Assembly (NCBI GenBank): GCA_030062745.1 | Contig: CP099841.1 | Coordinates: 5,216,423-5,280,422, forward strand | DNA from: Capitulum mitella | Taxonomy: Eukaryota; Arthropoda; Thecostraca; Pollicipedomorpha; Pollicipedidae | Length of the DNA: 64,000 nt | Reading direction: 5' to 3' | In this document: one piece after another, positions 46,601-56,515 of the stretch | Layout: each line of letters begins with the position of its first letter | Numbering within the stretch: the stretch's first letter is position 1 | Position numbers and translations under genes: made by a program | The notes under the pieces: generated by a model | Database searches by the model: none | The model's input: the letters and a program-made list of their open reading frames with translations, nothing else | What the model was told of the DNA's origin: nothing

Positions 46601-49600
46601 GAAGCTACGCTAGTTGCTAACACATGTGGTCTGTTCTCGCATTAGCGTTCCATTACTGTGACCTCAGAAATGTGTTTTTCTAACATCATTTACATGAAAA
46701 CCTCACTTCATTTTGTTAAGCTGATTAAGCCCGCTATCTCAGGAATGTGATATTCTTATCTCATTTACATGAAAACTTCACTTCATTTCGTTCAAATCCC
46801 CAGCACTGGATACAGCCTTAGATACTTTTGAGCCGCGCAGGTGACATGCTGCATTTGCAGCGTCGTGTTGCATTTATTGAAGCATACATTTTTATCCGCG
46901 AAATCGCTTGAATAAGCCACGATTGAAAAGAGCGATCAACGATGTTAGTGGTGCGATGGTACTCAAAATCTAAAGATTAACCCTTACCGGACAAAGGAAG
47001 CATTATTTCTATAATTCATGGCGTTTTCTTGGACTGTCGGCAAACAGCCCGAATCATCGATTCGGTTCCTTCGTTCGTATATGCTATCGCGTGCCTGTGA
47101 AAGCCCCTAGCGTGTGCTACGGTCACCTGTCAGAGCCGCGGTATGCGCGACGCCCGCTCCCAATTGCACGGGCCGACCGGACCACCTGGTGATCTCGTCA
47201 AGGGTCGAGTCGGTGTGTCCCAGCCCCAGCTGGCCGTCCTGGTTCAGACCAAAGGCGAACAACTTTCCGTCCTCTGGAAACAAACACAACACTTGAACTG
47301 GAACACAGCCCTTCGTATTCGGAGACAGTGTGCTGTGGAGCGGAGACTGCAATTGAGAGGAGTTTAAAAGCTGGGAAATGGAGCGTTTTTCTGTCTGAAC
47401 TCAATGCTGAGCTGATACAAGAATTCAGTTCATCACATTGTTCTGCATGTTACAACTCTTACCAGTGCCGACTACCGTGTGCGACTTCCCGCAGCCGACC
47501 ACCTGACATTTCTCAGACTTCAGAGCTGAAAACAGTGCATGCCTCTGTCAGTCAGTGGTGCGGTAGATATTAATTCATTCATATCAAACGTCAATGCGTC
47601 AAACCGTACGAGGTGGATATTTTATTCCAGATGAAAGTTACCTTTGATACAGCTGGGCCGGGTCACAGACTTGTTGTGACCAAGTCCCAGCTGTCCAAAC
47701 TCGTTTGTTCCAAACGCAAAAACTCGGTGAGATTCTGAAACAGTCGAGGTAAAGATGAGAATCCTTGGAACCCATTACCGCGCACGCAGGTACACACAAG
47801 AATTAAAGGAAAGAACACATAGGGAACGTCTGCATTACAATGATTCATTAAAAGGTTTCGCAGAACAGCTTTCAAGACCAACATTTTCGGCGTGTTCTGT
47901 TCGACAGATCCCATTAGGAACATCTTAGCTTTGTTCGATACGACTTTCTTGTCATATTTATAATGTGACATCCCGTGAAGGCGCATGAAAACCCAGTCGG
48001 CCGAAAATAGACGCTAATATAACGTCACGCAAACGATCGTATGTTTTATCACATTAACCGAAGCCATGTCTCCAGTCTCAGATAAAACAGTTTGGAAACA
48101 GTGGAATCTGCATCCAGGACCAACGTAAACGATCTAAGACTAACTTGCCCTGTTTTACTGTACACTGCGCAGAACAATGACAGTGGTGTTCTACGTTATG
48201 ACAGACTTTGCGCGAAATATTACAATTACGGTTTGCGACAGAAGATACATTAGGATGACATGACTGAGCAGCCAGATTTCGGAAAAAACCGCCTGGGCAC
48301 TTTCAGTCTGAATGTGCTGCATATAGGATTTCAAAATTCGCCTTATGCGAAAAAGTACGTTGACATTGACCTCGTTAACGCACCGAATAATCCTCACTGC
48401 GCCAGAAATAGATAACATGTCCTTTGTGTGGTGTGCTTGGTTAGGTGCGTGTTTTCGGGTGGTTGAGGGGAGGACATGCAGGCTTACGGACGTCACGCAA
48501 CGCACGGAGGCTGGAGAGGGTTCTGGCATCAAGGGTGACCGGAGCTGGATCCGCAGCTGGACGGTCACACGACCAGTCAACGATGACACTGATCTGAAGC
48601 TCAGACATCTCTTCATGTCATGGTATAGCCATTCCTCTATGCTGCTCGCCACAGGTGAGGGGAAGAATTCAAAGCCTTAATGTCAGTGTCTTTCAGGTTT
48701 TTGCCTGGAACGTCGCCATCGCTTCTTTCGTCGCTTCTGGACGACGACCTAACTCTCAGAGCTGGCTTACGCGGGTAGCTGGCGAGCGCATCGCTAACCA
48801 GCCGAGAACAGCTCGACGGCACCACAGACGCTGCTGGCCGGATGAGTCGCGGCACGGGCCTCAGTCGATACGACGCCAATTACGGCACCGATCAGCGGAA
48901 CACGCGATCACCGGACCACGTGCGTCCTCCGCCCCCTCAGGCTGGAAACCGTTCCAGCACGGACAGACGGTCAGAACCTGTCACTGGCCTGATCCTGCTG
49001 CCACGAGGATAAAACTGGAGCGAATGGACTGTAAATGAACCACCGGAATACTTAGCACAGACATGTAACCGGATGCCGTATTATCGTGATAGTTTCACTG
49101 TTTTCAATCTGCCCCTTGTTTCGAATATGTATCTTGTCTTACACGCTGCAGTCACAGGTACATTCCATCTTCTGGTGAACAGAGCGGCAATAATGAAATT
49201 CAGACATGCATACCAAATATTGGTTTAGGTGTTCAGGTGTCATTGACAGACCAAGCAAAACCGTCTGTTTACACAAGAAATCAGGAGTCTGTTAAATGCT
49301 AATTGCGGCAGCAAAGCCATAACACTTCCCTGGTAGCGCAACACTACGTCGCAGCACTACAGTCGGATAAACGCCATGTTTGTCCATCTTTTCTGACCCA
49401 TTTCATGGGCTGGATTTTCCGAGTCGTGTTAACTCTGCTGAGGACAAGCATTGTCATCGAGTGACGGTCACAGGTGTATCCGCTCCGGAGAACAGCTCTG
49501 GCAGCCACTGAACTCCGTCATTATGCTAAAGACCATTAGAAACCCAGCGGAGGCGATCACGTATAGTGTTGCCAAATGGACAACACTACTTAGGGAAGGG

Positions 49601-50773
49601 ACGGAAGCACAGCAGTAGGTGAAAAAATGCGCCCGCTATCTTTTTTCACTTATGTTTTGCCTCCATTAGTCAGACGTCTTTGGATCTTTCGACCCACATC
49701 GTTGGCGAGACCAGAGACGATTTTCACTATCTGCCCAGTAGGCTTCATTTTCCTCACCAGCTGTTACCATCTTACCTGATGTGACCGATGTAGGGGTAGC
49801 AAGAATGCGATACGACTAGACTTTCTGACTGGTCCGGCGCTAACAGATGGGTTCACAGCGCGGAGAAAGTTCGGGTCGTGCTACCTTAGCAGTTCTGTAT
49901 GTGTTATGGAGGAGCTATACAGCACAAATGACCTTTGTGAATCCAAAATTTCTCTTCTAGGCAACTCGTGACGTGCACGCAACTTATCCGCTTTGTTTTC
50001 ACAAAGCCTTCCTCATGAAGCCTGCCATATCGTTGGCCGTAAATTGGAGAGTCCCGTAACACAGCACCAGGACAAATCACGCTCTCGCAAACCGCTCCAG
50101 ATATAGACGTGCAGACTCTGTTTCGCCACAGCGGACGGGGCCTCAGCGTCTTAGACAACAATCTCCGAAAATACGTCACATGGCGTTGACCTCCCTCCCC
50201 TCTCAATCTCCCTCTCTCTTCTGCTCTCGTTTTTCCTCTCCCGCCCGTCGAGAACATCTCACCTGCGACGACGACGGTGTGCTCGTCGCCGCACGAGCAG
50301 GCCACGATCTTGTCGTTCTTGATCCAGAACCGGGACGCCTGGTTCTCGGCGAACCGACTTCGGCCAAAGGTCAGCACAGCACCGGTGTCTGCCAAGGTGG
50401 TCAAAAGGGGTCATGTGTAAAGTCACGACGTGTCGCGACGTCATTTCAGTGAGCAGTGACACCCGTAAATAACCTAAGGTAACGTGGCAACGCTCGCTGA
50501 CTAAACGAAGACATGGAGTAGCGATCAACTCGATATCGTTTAACTTATGAGTTCGTTCATTGCATGCAGATCTTAACTTAAGAGCAAATGTTTGAAACTG
50601 CTCAGTCCTATACGCAAATTTCTCCAGATCTGGAGGATTCGATGCCCCGCACCACAGCAAACATTTGAACCAGTCAGCGCCCACCCTTGCCGACCCCTCC
50701 GAGACGAGGTCAGCCACGACCTCCTGTCGAGGCGTAACTCACCGGGCACCTCCGCCTCCGGCTCGGCGGCCAT
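31409..50773 (-). CDS. RPGR: RPGR-like protein: RCC1 propeller with charged C-terminal tail (14 exons found)
   Basis: Orthologue of retinitis pigmentosa GTPase regulator, which in animals sits at the ciliary transition zone and controls protein traffic into the cilium. Exons, 5' to 3' on the minus strand: 50773-50743, 50388-50263, 47734-47642, 47525-47463, 47273-47127, 46558-46409, 46124-45975, 37023-36867, 35014-34892, 34182-34036, 32994-32892, 32556-32484, 32253-32113 and 31602 onward. The start [20 protein letters not shown] matches the vertebrate N-terminus, and FAEN and SCGDEH match exactly. Seven blades are recognisable from repeated FG...GQLGLG...CG..H signatures. Junctions up to the last blade are phase 1. 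Exons 8, 9 and 11, possibly also 14, each hold one extra base. The tail is short and lysine/glutamate-rich, without the long Glu-Gly repeats of mammalian ORF15. The 3' end is uncertain. Confidence 0.9.
32113..32253 (-). CDS. RPGR: RPGR exon 13: lysine-rich tail
   Basis: 141 bp, phase 1-1, acceptor tcctttcag and donor AGAG|GTATGG. Encodes [20 protein letters not shown], then an acidic stretch [18 protein letters not shown]. Confidence 0.72.
32484..32556 (-). CDS. RPGR: RPGR exon 12: acidic tail
   Basis: 73 bp, phase 0 to 1, with acceptor ttctttcag and donor AAAAG|GTTAGT. Encodes [20 protein letters not shown] then APKK. Phases match its neighbours. Confidence 0.72.
32892..32994 (-). CDS. RPGR: RPGR exon 11: tail, one extra base or frameshift
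   Basis: Acceptor ctgctcag. In phase 0 it reads HEDEIQP then meets TGA; with one base dropped from the CCC run (32974-32976) it reads on as [20 protein letters not shown] to TELRANR and a donor CGG|GTCAGA. Length 103 is one above a multiple of three, as needed. The donor is not a strong consensus, so the 3' edge is less certain. Confidence 0.6.
33501..33959. mobile_element. hAT-like MITE, copy 1
   Basis: Bounded by inverted termini caggggcgtcgat and atcgacgcccctg. Contains ccaaatgtgggtttctcaa, the shared aaaaccggcagaaaatattg, and a 21-bp tandem repeat. No coding capacity. It lies in the RPGR intron between exons 10 and 11. Confidence 0.7.
33833..33925. repeat. 21-bp tandem repeat, about 4 copies
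   Basis: ggggcccaaaccaacattt plus two variable bases; unit starts at 33833, 33855, 33876, 33897 and a partial unit at 33918. Lies inside hAT-like MITE copy 1. Confidence 0.95.
34036..34182 (-). CDS. RPGR: RPGR exon 10: end of blade 7 and linker
   Basis: 147 bp, phase 0-0. Encodes [15 protein letters not shown], matching vertebrate LVACGGCHMVVFAAP, then a basic linker ending ARQRRREKE, comparable to the RMRRRERE stretch that follows the propeller in vertebrates. Confidence 0.83.
34892..35014 (-). CDS. RPGR: RPGR exon 9: first part of blade 7, one extra base
   Basis: Acceptor ttccgtcag and donor AAG|GTGAGC. Encodes [16 protein letters not shown] up to FVP, then after a one-base shift (about 34924-34934) [13 protein letters not shown]. 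Vertebrate RPGR has TFGDGRHGKLGLG...FIP...FIVK here, with the same exon end in phase 0. Length is 123, one more than the phase allows. Confidence 0.85.
36867..37023 (-). CDS. RPGR: RPGR exon 8: blade 6, one extra base
   Basis: Runs from acceptor tgtccccag to donor ACAG|GTGATA. It begins [11 protein letters not shown] in one frame and continues [12 protein letters not shown] through [11 protein letters not shown] in the next. Both ends are phase 1, so the length should be a multiple of three; it is 157. One base too many, in the GGG run at 36992-36994, explains both facts. Confidence 0.88.
38841..39037. repeat. 50-bp CpG-rich minisatellite, 4 copies
   Basis: Units start at exactly 38841, 38891, 38941 and 38991, each ending gcacgacacgagcgcg. 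Copies 2-4 are almost identical, the first is diverged. Followed by another 200 bp of CpG-rich DNA. Confidence 0.95.
39970..40192. repeat. Foldback hairpin, arms of about 103 bp
   Basis: Arm one (39970-40072) and arm two (40089-40192) are near-perfect reverse complements around a 16-nt loop. Shared blocks include ccatatatttcggacgattt and cttgaacactgg, and the outer ends are ttatgtga and tcacataa. A foldback MITE is most likely; transcribed, it would form a long hairpin RNA. Confidence 0.9.
40670..43960. mobile_element. Long-TIR element, copy A
   Basis: The left end (about 40.67-41.09 kb) is repeated in inverted, diverged form at the right end (about 43.60-43.96 kb): both share caaatt next to gagact/agtctc, aatctg/cagatt, and a block with ttttggccaaaccctt. 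The middle (41.9-43.5 kb) matches copy B in reverse. No intact transposase was seen, so it looks non-autonomous. A stretch at about 41.1-41.9 kb has no partner in copy B. Confidence 0.6.
45975..46124 (-). CDS. RPGR: RPGR exon 7: blade 5
   Basis: 150 bp, phase 1-1. Encodes [19 protein letters not shown] and ends [12 protein letters not shown]. An open frame continues past the donor but becomes repetitive and is not RCC1-like. Confidence 0.92.
46409..46558 (-). CDS. RPGR: RPGR exon 6: blade 4
   Basis: 150 bp, phase 1-1. Encodes [20 protein letters not shown] and ends [12 protein letters not shown], close to the vertebrate DGRLFMWGDNSEGQIGL...SCGYYHSAFVT blade. Confidence 0.93.
47127..47273 (-). 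CDS. RPGR: RPGR exon 5: blade 3
   Basis: 147 bp, phase 1-1. Encodes [20 protein letters not shown] and ends [11 protein letters not shown]. Confidence 0.92.
47463..47525 (-). CDS. RPGR: RPGR exon 4: second half of blade 2
   Basis: 63 bp, phase 1-1. Encodes [20 protein letters not shown], matching the ALKPEK...CGRNHT segment of vertebrate RPGR. Confidence 0.9.
47642..47734 (-). CDS. RPGR: RPGR exon 3: first half of blade 2
   Basis: 93 bp, phase 1-1, between acceptor tgtttcag and donor AAAG|GTAACT. Encodes [20 protein letters not shown] and ends RPSCIK. Confidence 0.9.
47735..50262 (-). other. RPGR intron 2
   Basis: 2.5 kb. Holds a CpG-rich block (about 48.7-48.95 kb) and an exon-like segment on the plus strand (48479-48654) that does not fit RPGR. 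Nothing else recognised. Confidence 0.6.
50263..50388 (-). CDS. RPGR: RPGR exon 2: blade 1
   Basis: 126 bp, phase 1-1. Encodes [16 protein letters not shown] through [12 protein letters not shown]; the FAEN and CGDEH segments are diagnostic for RPGR rather than other RCC1 proteins. Confidence 0.92.
50743..50773 (-). CDS. RPGR: RPGR exon 1: start codon
   Basis: Ten codons, [10 protein letters not shown], then G|GTGAGTT. The ATG has G at -3 and G at +4, a good context, and the next exon completes an Asp codon to give [11 protein letters not shown], matching vertebrate RPGR. Confidence 0.85.
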
Positions 50774-51300
50774 AGCGGCCGCGCCGGCAGCCGCGTGCAG
50801 TGTGGGCCATAGCACGCGCCACGCCGACCATCGATCGAGCGTCGGCCGACGACGTGCACCAGCCGGACACGGCGTAGTGTGATCGATTGGCCCGGCATAC
50901 CTCACCCGGCCGCCCGCCGGCCCCCTGTCCACCTGCAGCGGAATACCAGCCCCTTTGGCCCCTGCCCGCCTGCAGGGGAACATCCCCTGCCGGCTCCCTG
51001 TCCGGCTGCAGGGGAACAACTCCCTGCCGGCTCCCTGTCCGGCTGCTGGGACCTCCCCCCCTCCAGCCCGAGCTCGGCTGCAGAGGAACAACCCTCCGCC
51101 GGCTCCCTGTCCAAATGCAGAACAACCCCCTGCCGGGCCCCTGTGCAGCTGCAGGGGAACAACCCCCGCCGGCCTTTGTCCGGCTGCAGGGATCATCCCC
51201 CCCCCCCGGCGGCCCCTGTCCGGCTGCTGGGGACGAACCAGCAGGCAGCATCTAGCGGCCGGTCGCGCAAACTGAGCCACTGGACAGGCAGGAGGAGGAA
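50774..51300 (-). promoter_or_regulatory. CpG-rich 5' region of RPGR
   Basis: GC-rich DNA directly upstream of the RPGR ATG (minus strand), without an obvious TATA box. A CpG-type promoter is inferred from composition and position. Confidence 0.4.
50899..51250. repeat. GC-rich minisatellite upstream of RPGR
   Basis: About eight units of roughly 40 bp built on ccggctgcaggggaacaac and ctgccggctccctg. It begins 126 bp upstream of the RPGR start codon, so it lies in the 5' UTR or promoter. Confidence 0.85.
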
Positions 51301-53064
51301 GCAGGAGGAGGATGGACAGGCAGGAGGAGCCAGACGCACGGGCGACGGAAAAGTTTGAGGCTGGTAGAGCCGGAGTCATACTTAGAGTTTCTTTCCACGC
51401 AACACGAGATGGCCTTGGTATGCTGAAGCTCTCAGTCCGCGGTGCTTCCTGTAGCAGAGTTTTCTGCTTGGCGTGATAGTTTGACTATTGGCAACCACGT
51501 CTGTGCTAATATTTCTCTTTGTTCAGTACTCTTTTTGCAAGTTCTCCTCACAAATTCTTCGTTTATTCGGACACACAGAGCTTCCACTTTCACCGCCGAT
51601 ATTCTTCACCTCAAACACCGACCAATCACAGCACTAGCACTTCATTACGTCACGAGCGTCACGGGTCCACCACATGTTGAGCCGATAGATAGATCGACAG
51701 ATGCTGAGCAAAAACGGGCCCGAATTATATACAGCTTATGAACGGAAATGATGAAAAGGGATTGTGCAAATATGATATCATATGCAACGAATCAGGAGGC
51801 GTCTTACATTCCGAATATTCTGGAAAGACTATAGCCAATGAACGGACGTGGGAACGCACGGAATTCAAAGAACTCGGTGATGTGAGGCAGACGCAAGAGC
51901 TCAGACGTTTCCGCGGGTATAAGCTATTTTGAAGTTGAAAAAGATGTATCGTTTAACATTACGGATGCGGTTCACCTAGCGGCACTGCGGCACGAATGAT
52001 GTACTTCAGCCGTTAATGGGCTTGCAGAAGTCTTTGCCTGATTTCCTTCGGTGCCGACTCTGGGAACTAGAGTTAAAGGCATCTGATAGTCTTAAAAAGT
52101 CTCCAAAAGCGAAATGCTTTTGAAAGGAAGTCTCTAAGATTTAGTGAAATTTAGAAAACATTGACATTTGAAGGTTGTCTCATACGGGAGCTCTAGAGCC
52201 ATGACGTGAAGTTTGTTACACTTCTCCCATCTCCTCGTGGGGTGTTGGCTGCTATATCCATGTCCAGATGCGGATCTAGATGGGGCGGAAGCATCAGTGA
52301 CGGATCCAGGGGCATCTCTGCCGTGCCCCCTCGAGCGCGATGGGGTTGGGCAAGTAGGCATTCCCCTAAAAAAGAGAAAAACGACTTTTACCACACTACT
52401 AGTTTGAAATCGTTGACAGAGCTGGAAAACAACGACCAGCGTGCTGAAGGTTCTAGATGGACCTGGAACAACAGTTTTTATTTACATGCAGGAAAAGCAT
52501 TTTGCATGGAATCAGTCTGGCGTCTAATTCAAATCAGAGCGAATATTTATAAAAGTGGCGCAGCGCAACTTGCTCATATATATCGAATATATGTCACTTC
52601 CAACCAGTTCTGGAAGTCAGCTAACCAAATTCAAGTACTCATCCGAAAAATCTGCTTTAGCAAATAGGTTCCGCCTGGTGTGACGTATCCGGCTGCCAGA
52701 TCTGGGACGGTCATGTACCAGTACAAAGCGTCGATGTATTTTTGACTCATGTTCATAGGCATAGGAGGGGGGGGGGGGTCCGTGGGTGTCATGGCGCCCC
52801 CGTTTTCCGAGAATGCTGAACATTAATCTTGGCGATGAACGGAAAGAATCGACTTCAAAATTGTCTTCGGCAGCCCCACTTTCTGGGGCGTCCCTACACC
52901 TATGTTTATGTTAGTTAATTTTTTGCATACAGTGTGGTCGCAGGCATTCCTGCCAATAATTGCACCAATCCATTTATCTCCTATTCGAGTTACCTATTAA
53001 TGTGAGACTATTGATGTTTTTGTAACCAAGGTAATAAATGGAGTGAGATAAAGTGAGATGGACC

Positions 53065-55540
53065 CGGGGGTAACACACCATAGTCTCAAATTTTAACTAA
53101 ATATTATCTCGGGGATAATCTGTGGTTGGAATGCCAGATCTTTGCTTCTCAACTTTGTCTGACGAACGAGTTTCGCGCTAGAACAATCTGAAATTTTAAG
53201 ATCTGATTATTTTTGGACAAACTCTTGGTGAGATAATGTGTTCTTTCGGTAGCCGATCAACACATTTTCAAAAACTGGATATCGTTGTGATGAGGACAAA
53301 ATGCTTCGATGTTCTGTTTTTTGCATTTTCTAAACTTTCTTTTGGCTTCTATTTGACTATGAAACCTATTTTCGACGTCAAATTTTGAGGGCGTGGTCAG
53401 TGATTCCGACTGAATCTATGAACACGTAAAATGTTCGCAAAGGGGTTTTTATTCGTTTTAAATCGAGAAAAGCTTCCCATATTGCTATTAAACACAACAC
53501 ATACACGTATAATTTACGGCATATTGCCTGAAAATGTCCTTGTTGGGCATTTCTTCGTCCGTTGCCGGCGGAAAATGGCACAGACATTACAGGTATAAGC
53601 GATTTTGGGATGTGTGTCAGTTTATCACGTGATGTTGTTATGAACAAACAATGAATAGAAATACAGGTGCAAAAAACACTTCGTGTCGTTCGCGACGGAA
53701 TCGACCGCAAACCTGAAAAAGCTAAGTTTTCAGCCGATGCCGTCGCAAACTGGCCAGTGGGCAGACGATGGGGCGAGTGCAGCTGTCTTGGGTGCCAAAA
53801 TGAACAAAAAAAGTATGGAAATGAGATCAGATGATATGCTCGTCGCCATTCCATCATTGACATATCCTTCATTGACTAACATGATGGTTGTGTTTGGCCC
53901 CGCAGCTTGAGACCGATCGCCATTTGTCTTGAAAATGCTGTGGGCATCAAATATTAAGCTGAGGGCAAGTTTTGACTCAGTTTGGCATTTAATGTCTTCC
54001 ACAGCATGTGGAAATACCTAAAGTGGCCTTCTGGGTCATTTATTCGCTCTCTCACTGGAGGGTGGACGTACTCCCGGCGGTCGAGAACGGCGTCTTTGAC
54101 GTTGCTGATGTATTTAGACACACCCTTTAGGTTTTTCAGAATAGCGAGAAAACGGCAGCGTGTTGCGCTGCCATTTTTTCAGTACCTTTTCTCACCTCTA
54201 TTACGCACATTTTAGACAGACGTCAATTTTGAGTCGGGTTAGACCAATAACTTAGGTCTGGTTAAAGTGACCAATGTCAAAAATAGTTTAGACTACAATA
54301 ACATTAACAAATCCATAGGTATCAGACTGTGTTTTGGTACATGATCTTATCTTGCCAATGGCCTTAAAACGTTGATCTTGGAATTTCTCGACAAGATTCT
54401 GTCAATAACCTTAGGTCAAAAAATGTTTAGCCATTTCTGACAGATTTTATTTCCTGTTTTTTTTCCCTTAAAAATTACATGTTGGGGGCACAGAGTCATA
54501 CCACAGTATCATGAGCAGAATTGAAAAAGTTGATTGACCTCAGTCAATGCACGGGAAGTCAGACCAAGGTCAAAGTTACTTTCCGTTTTTTTCAACTTGC
54601 TTCCAAGTCATTTGCAGGCTTGGGACAGAATTTTTCAGTTTTATGGCATGAATTGCATTTCTCACCCCAAATAGCCCTGATATGTACCACTTATCACATT
54701 TTGGGAGGTCAAGGTCACTTGCAGCCATTGAAGGATATCTCGATTCAAAAACCTATTCGGGCCTGGGAGGTTGGTTAGGAAGTTGGAAAAACATGCAAAA
54801 CGTTTTTATTTCATATTTCGACATATCTTGGCACATAAACACACAAATTAGGGCGTGGTGGTGTGCACTCCAAGCCCCGCCTATTGCAAAAAATACGTGA
54901 CAAGTACGGCGCCTTTGTGTCTTCTCGCAAATTAGGTTTACAACTATGTTTTGTGGAATAAAGAAGACCGTTTGCTACTTGTCACCTCTGCTAGTGCGGC
55001 TGGGCTGACAGGGTGAGACAGCAGGCAGTCTTCGCCTGCTCTTAGTATCGCAAATTTGAAGTGTAATTTGTAACATTAAAAACTAAAATTGGCACTTTCT
55101 CCCGATTTGGAGCAAAAGAGATTTCTGGAGAACATTTCACCCGTCAAACGTTTCAGTTGGGATCACTGGCCACACCTTCAAAATTTTGGCCTTGAAAATA
55201 GGCTTTTAGGCCAAGTAAAAAGGAAAAGACATTTTGGAAAAGGCGAGGAGCACAACAATGCAGCATTTCGTCCTCATCATAACGATACCCAGTTTTGCAG
55301 AATGAGACTATTGGTTATTGAAATAACACACATTACCCCACCAAGAGTTTGGCCTAAAATCAGCAAGTCCCAAAACTTCAGATTTCGCTAGCACAAAAGT
55401 CCCTTGCCCGATCGAGCTTAGAAGTGAAAATATGAAATTGCAGCCACAGATTACTCATCGGACCCAAGTCCATCAAAGTATGACACTTTGGTATGTTAAT
55501 TTTGGTAGGTGCCTGGTCGATTTGTCCTGAAACGCCCCAA
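53065..55540. mobile_element. Long-TIR element, copy B (inverted relative to A)
   Basis: Left end 53.07-53.42 kb, right end 55.12-55.54 kb, inverted to each other. The inner parts (53.6-54.9 and 54.9-55.05 kb) match 43.4-42.2 and 42.2-41.9 kb of copy A in reverse. Both copies share short frames such as VVRDGI and DMLV, too broken to be a working gene. Confidence 0.6.
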
Positions 55541-55949
55541 TTATCAGCTAACTACGTAGGCAAGTACTTCTGGTGTCAAAACCAGGGCCCGGCATACCCA
55601 GCCAAAAGCCCATGTTCCTTCATTTTCCCATCGACGCTCTAGAAAAGCTGGGCCTAGACCGGGCCTTGCCGTGGAATGTTAGATCCCTGGTCCGGTGAAT
55701 TTTCCAAGATGGACACCCTGTTAGGGACAGCTAGGTACCTATCGAAACTCATCGACATATCGGCCACATTGCAAAGCATGGCACCAGTGGCGCAGCCAGG
55801 AGGGTCATAGGGGCCCCAGGACCTCCCGAAATGTTTGAGGGGGCTTACTGAGGTTGGAAAATTACTCTTATAAGAACCGAAACTACTGCCAAAAAGGCTT
55901 TAAAAACGGTAGGCAAGAAAAGACAAAAAAAAATGGAACCTATAGAACC

Positions 55950-56515
55950 AAGCCCATAAAGGGACCCCTTTCGTCCGCTAATGGCACCTCTGCCGACCTG
56001 TGGAGGCCCTAACACCTATAGGACCCTCTGCCAGTCTATAAGGGTCTTTGCTGGCCAGTAGGGGACCCTGCTAGCCTAGGGGCCCCTGCCGGCCTACAAG
56101 GAAACCTCTGCCAGCCCATAGGGGTCCCTTACCGGCCTTTTGGGCCCCTACCGACCTGTAGGGACCATTTGCCGGTTTGAAGGGTCCCCTGCCGGCCCTT
56201 GTTTGTGCCCCTGCCAGCTTTCGGGGGGGGGGGGCCTGCTGGCCTGCGGAGGGACCCCCTGCTGTTCCATGGGGCCCCTGCCGGCCTGTAGGGGCCCACT
56301 GCCAGTCAGAACTGGCCTCCTGCTTGCCTGTAGCTGGCACCCTGTCGGCATGAAGGGACCCCTGTTGACGTGCAGAGGCCCTTGTCGCCGCCTGCAGGAC
56401 ACTCTGCCAGCCTGCGGAGGGGCTCTCTTACGGTCAGTGGAGGGACCCCTGGCCTGTAGAACAGCCCCTGATTGTCTGCAGAGGGGTCCTCTGACAGCTG
56501 TGGAGGCCCTAGAAA
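55950..56515. repeat. Degenerate ~28-bp minisatellite
   Basis: About 18 units of the type cctgccggcctgtaggggcc, with one poly-G run near 56222-56234. Short frames inside it are by-products. Confidence 0.85.

Noticed and set aside
23063-50773. Interpreting both genes as pseudogenes because of frameshifts
   Set aside because: Splice sites, phases and conserved residues are intact, shifts are all +1, and the propeller exons 1-7 are clean; decay would also show stops and deletions.
50739-51379. 170- and 268-codon minus-strand frames upstream of RPGR
   Set aside because: They come from the GC-rich minisatellite; RPGR homology starts only at the ATG at 50773.
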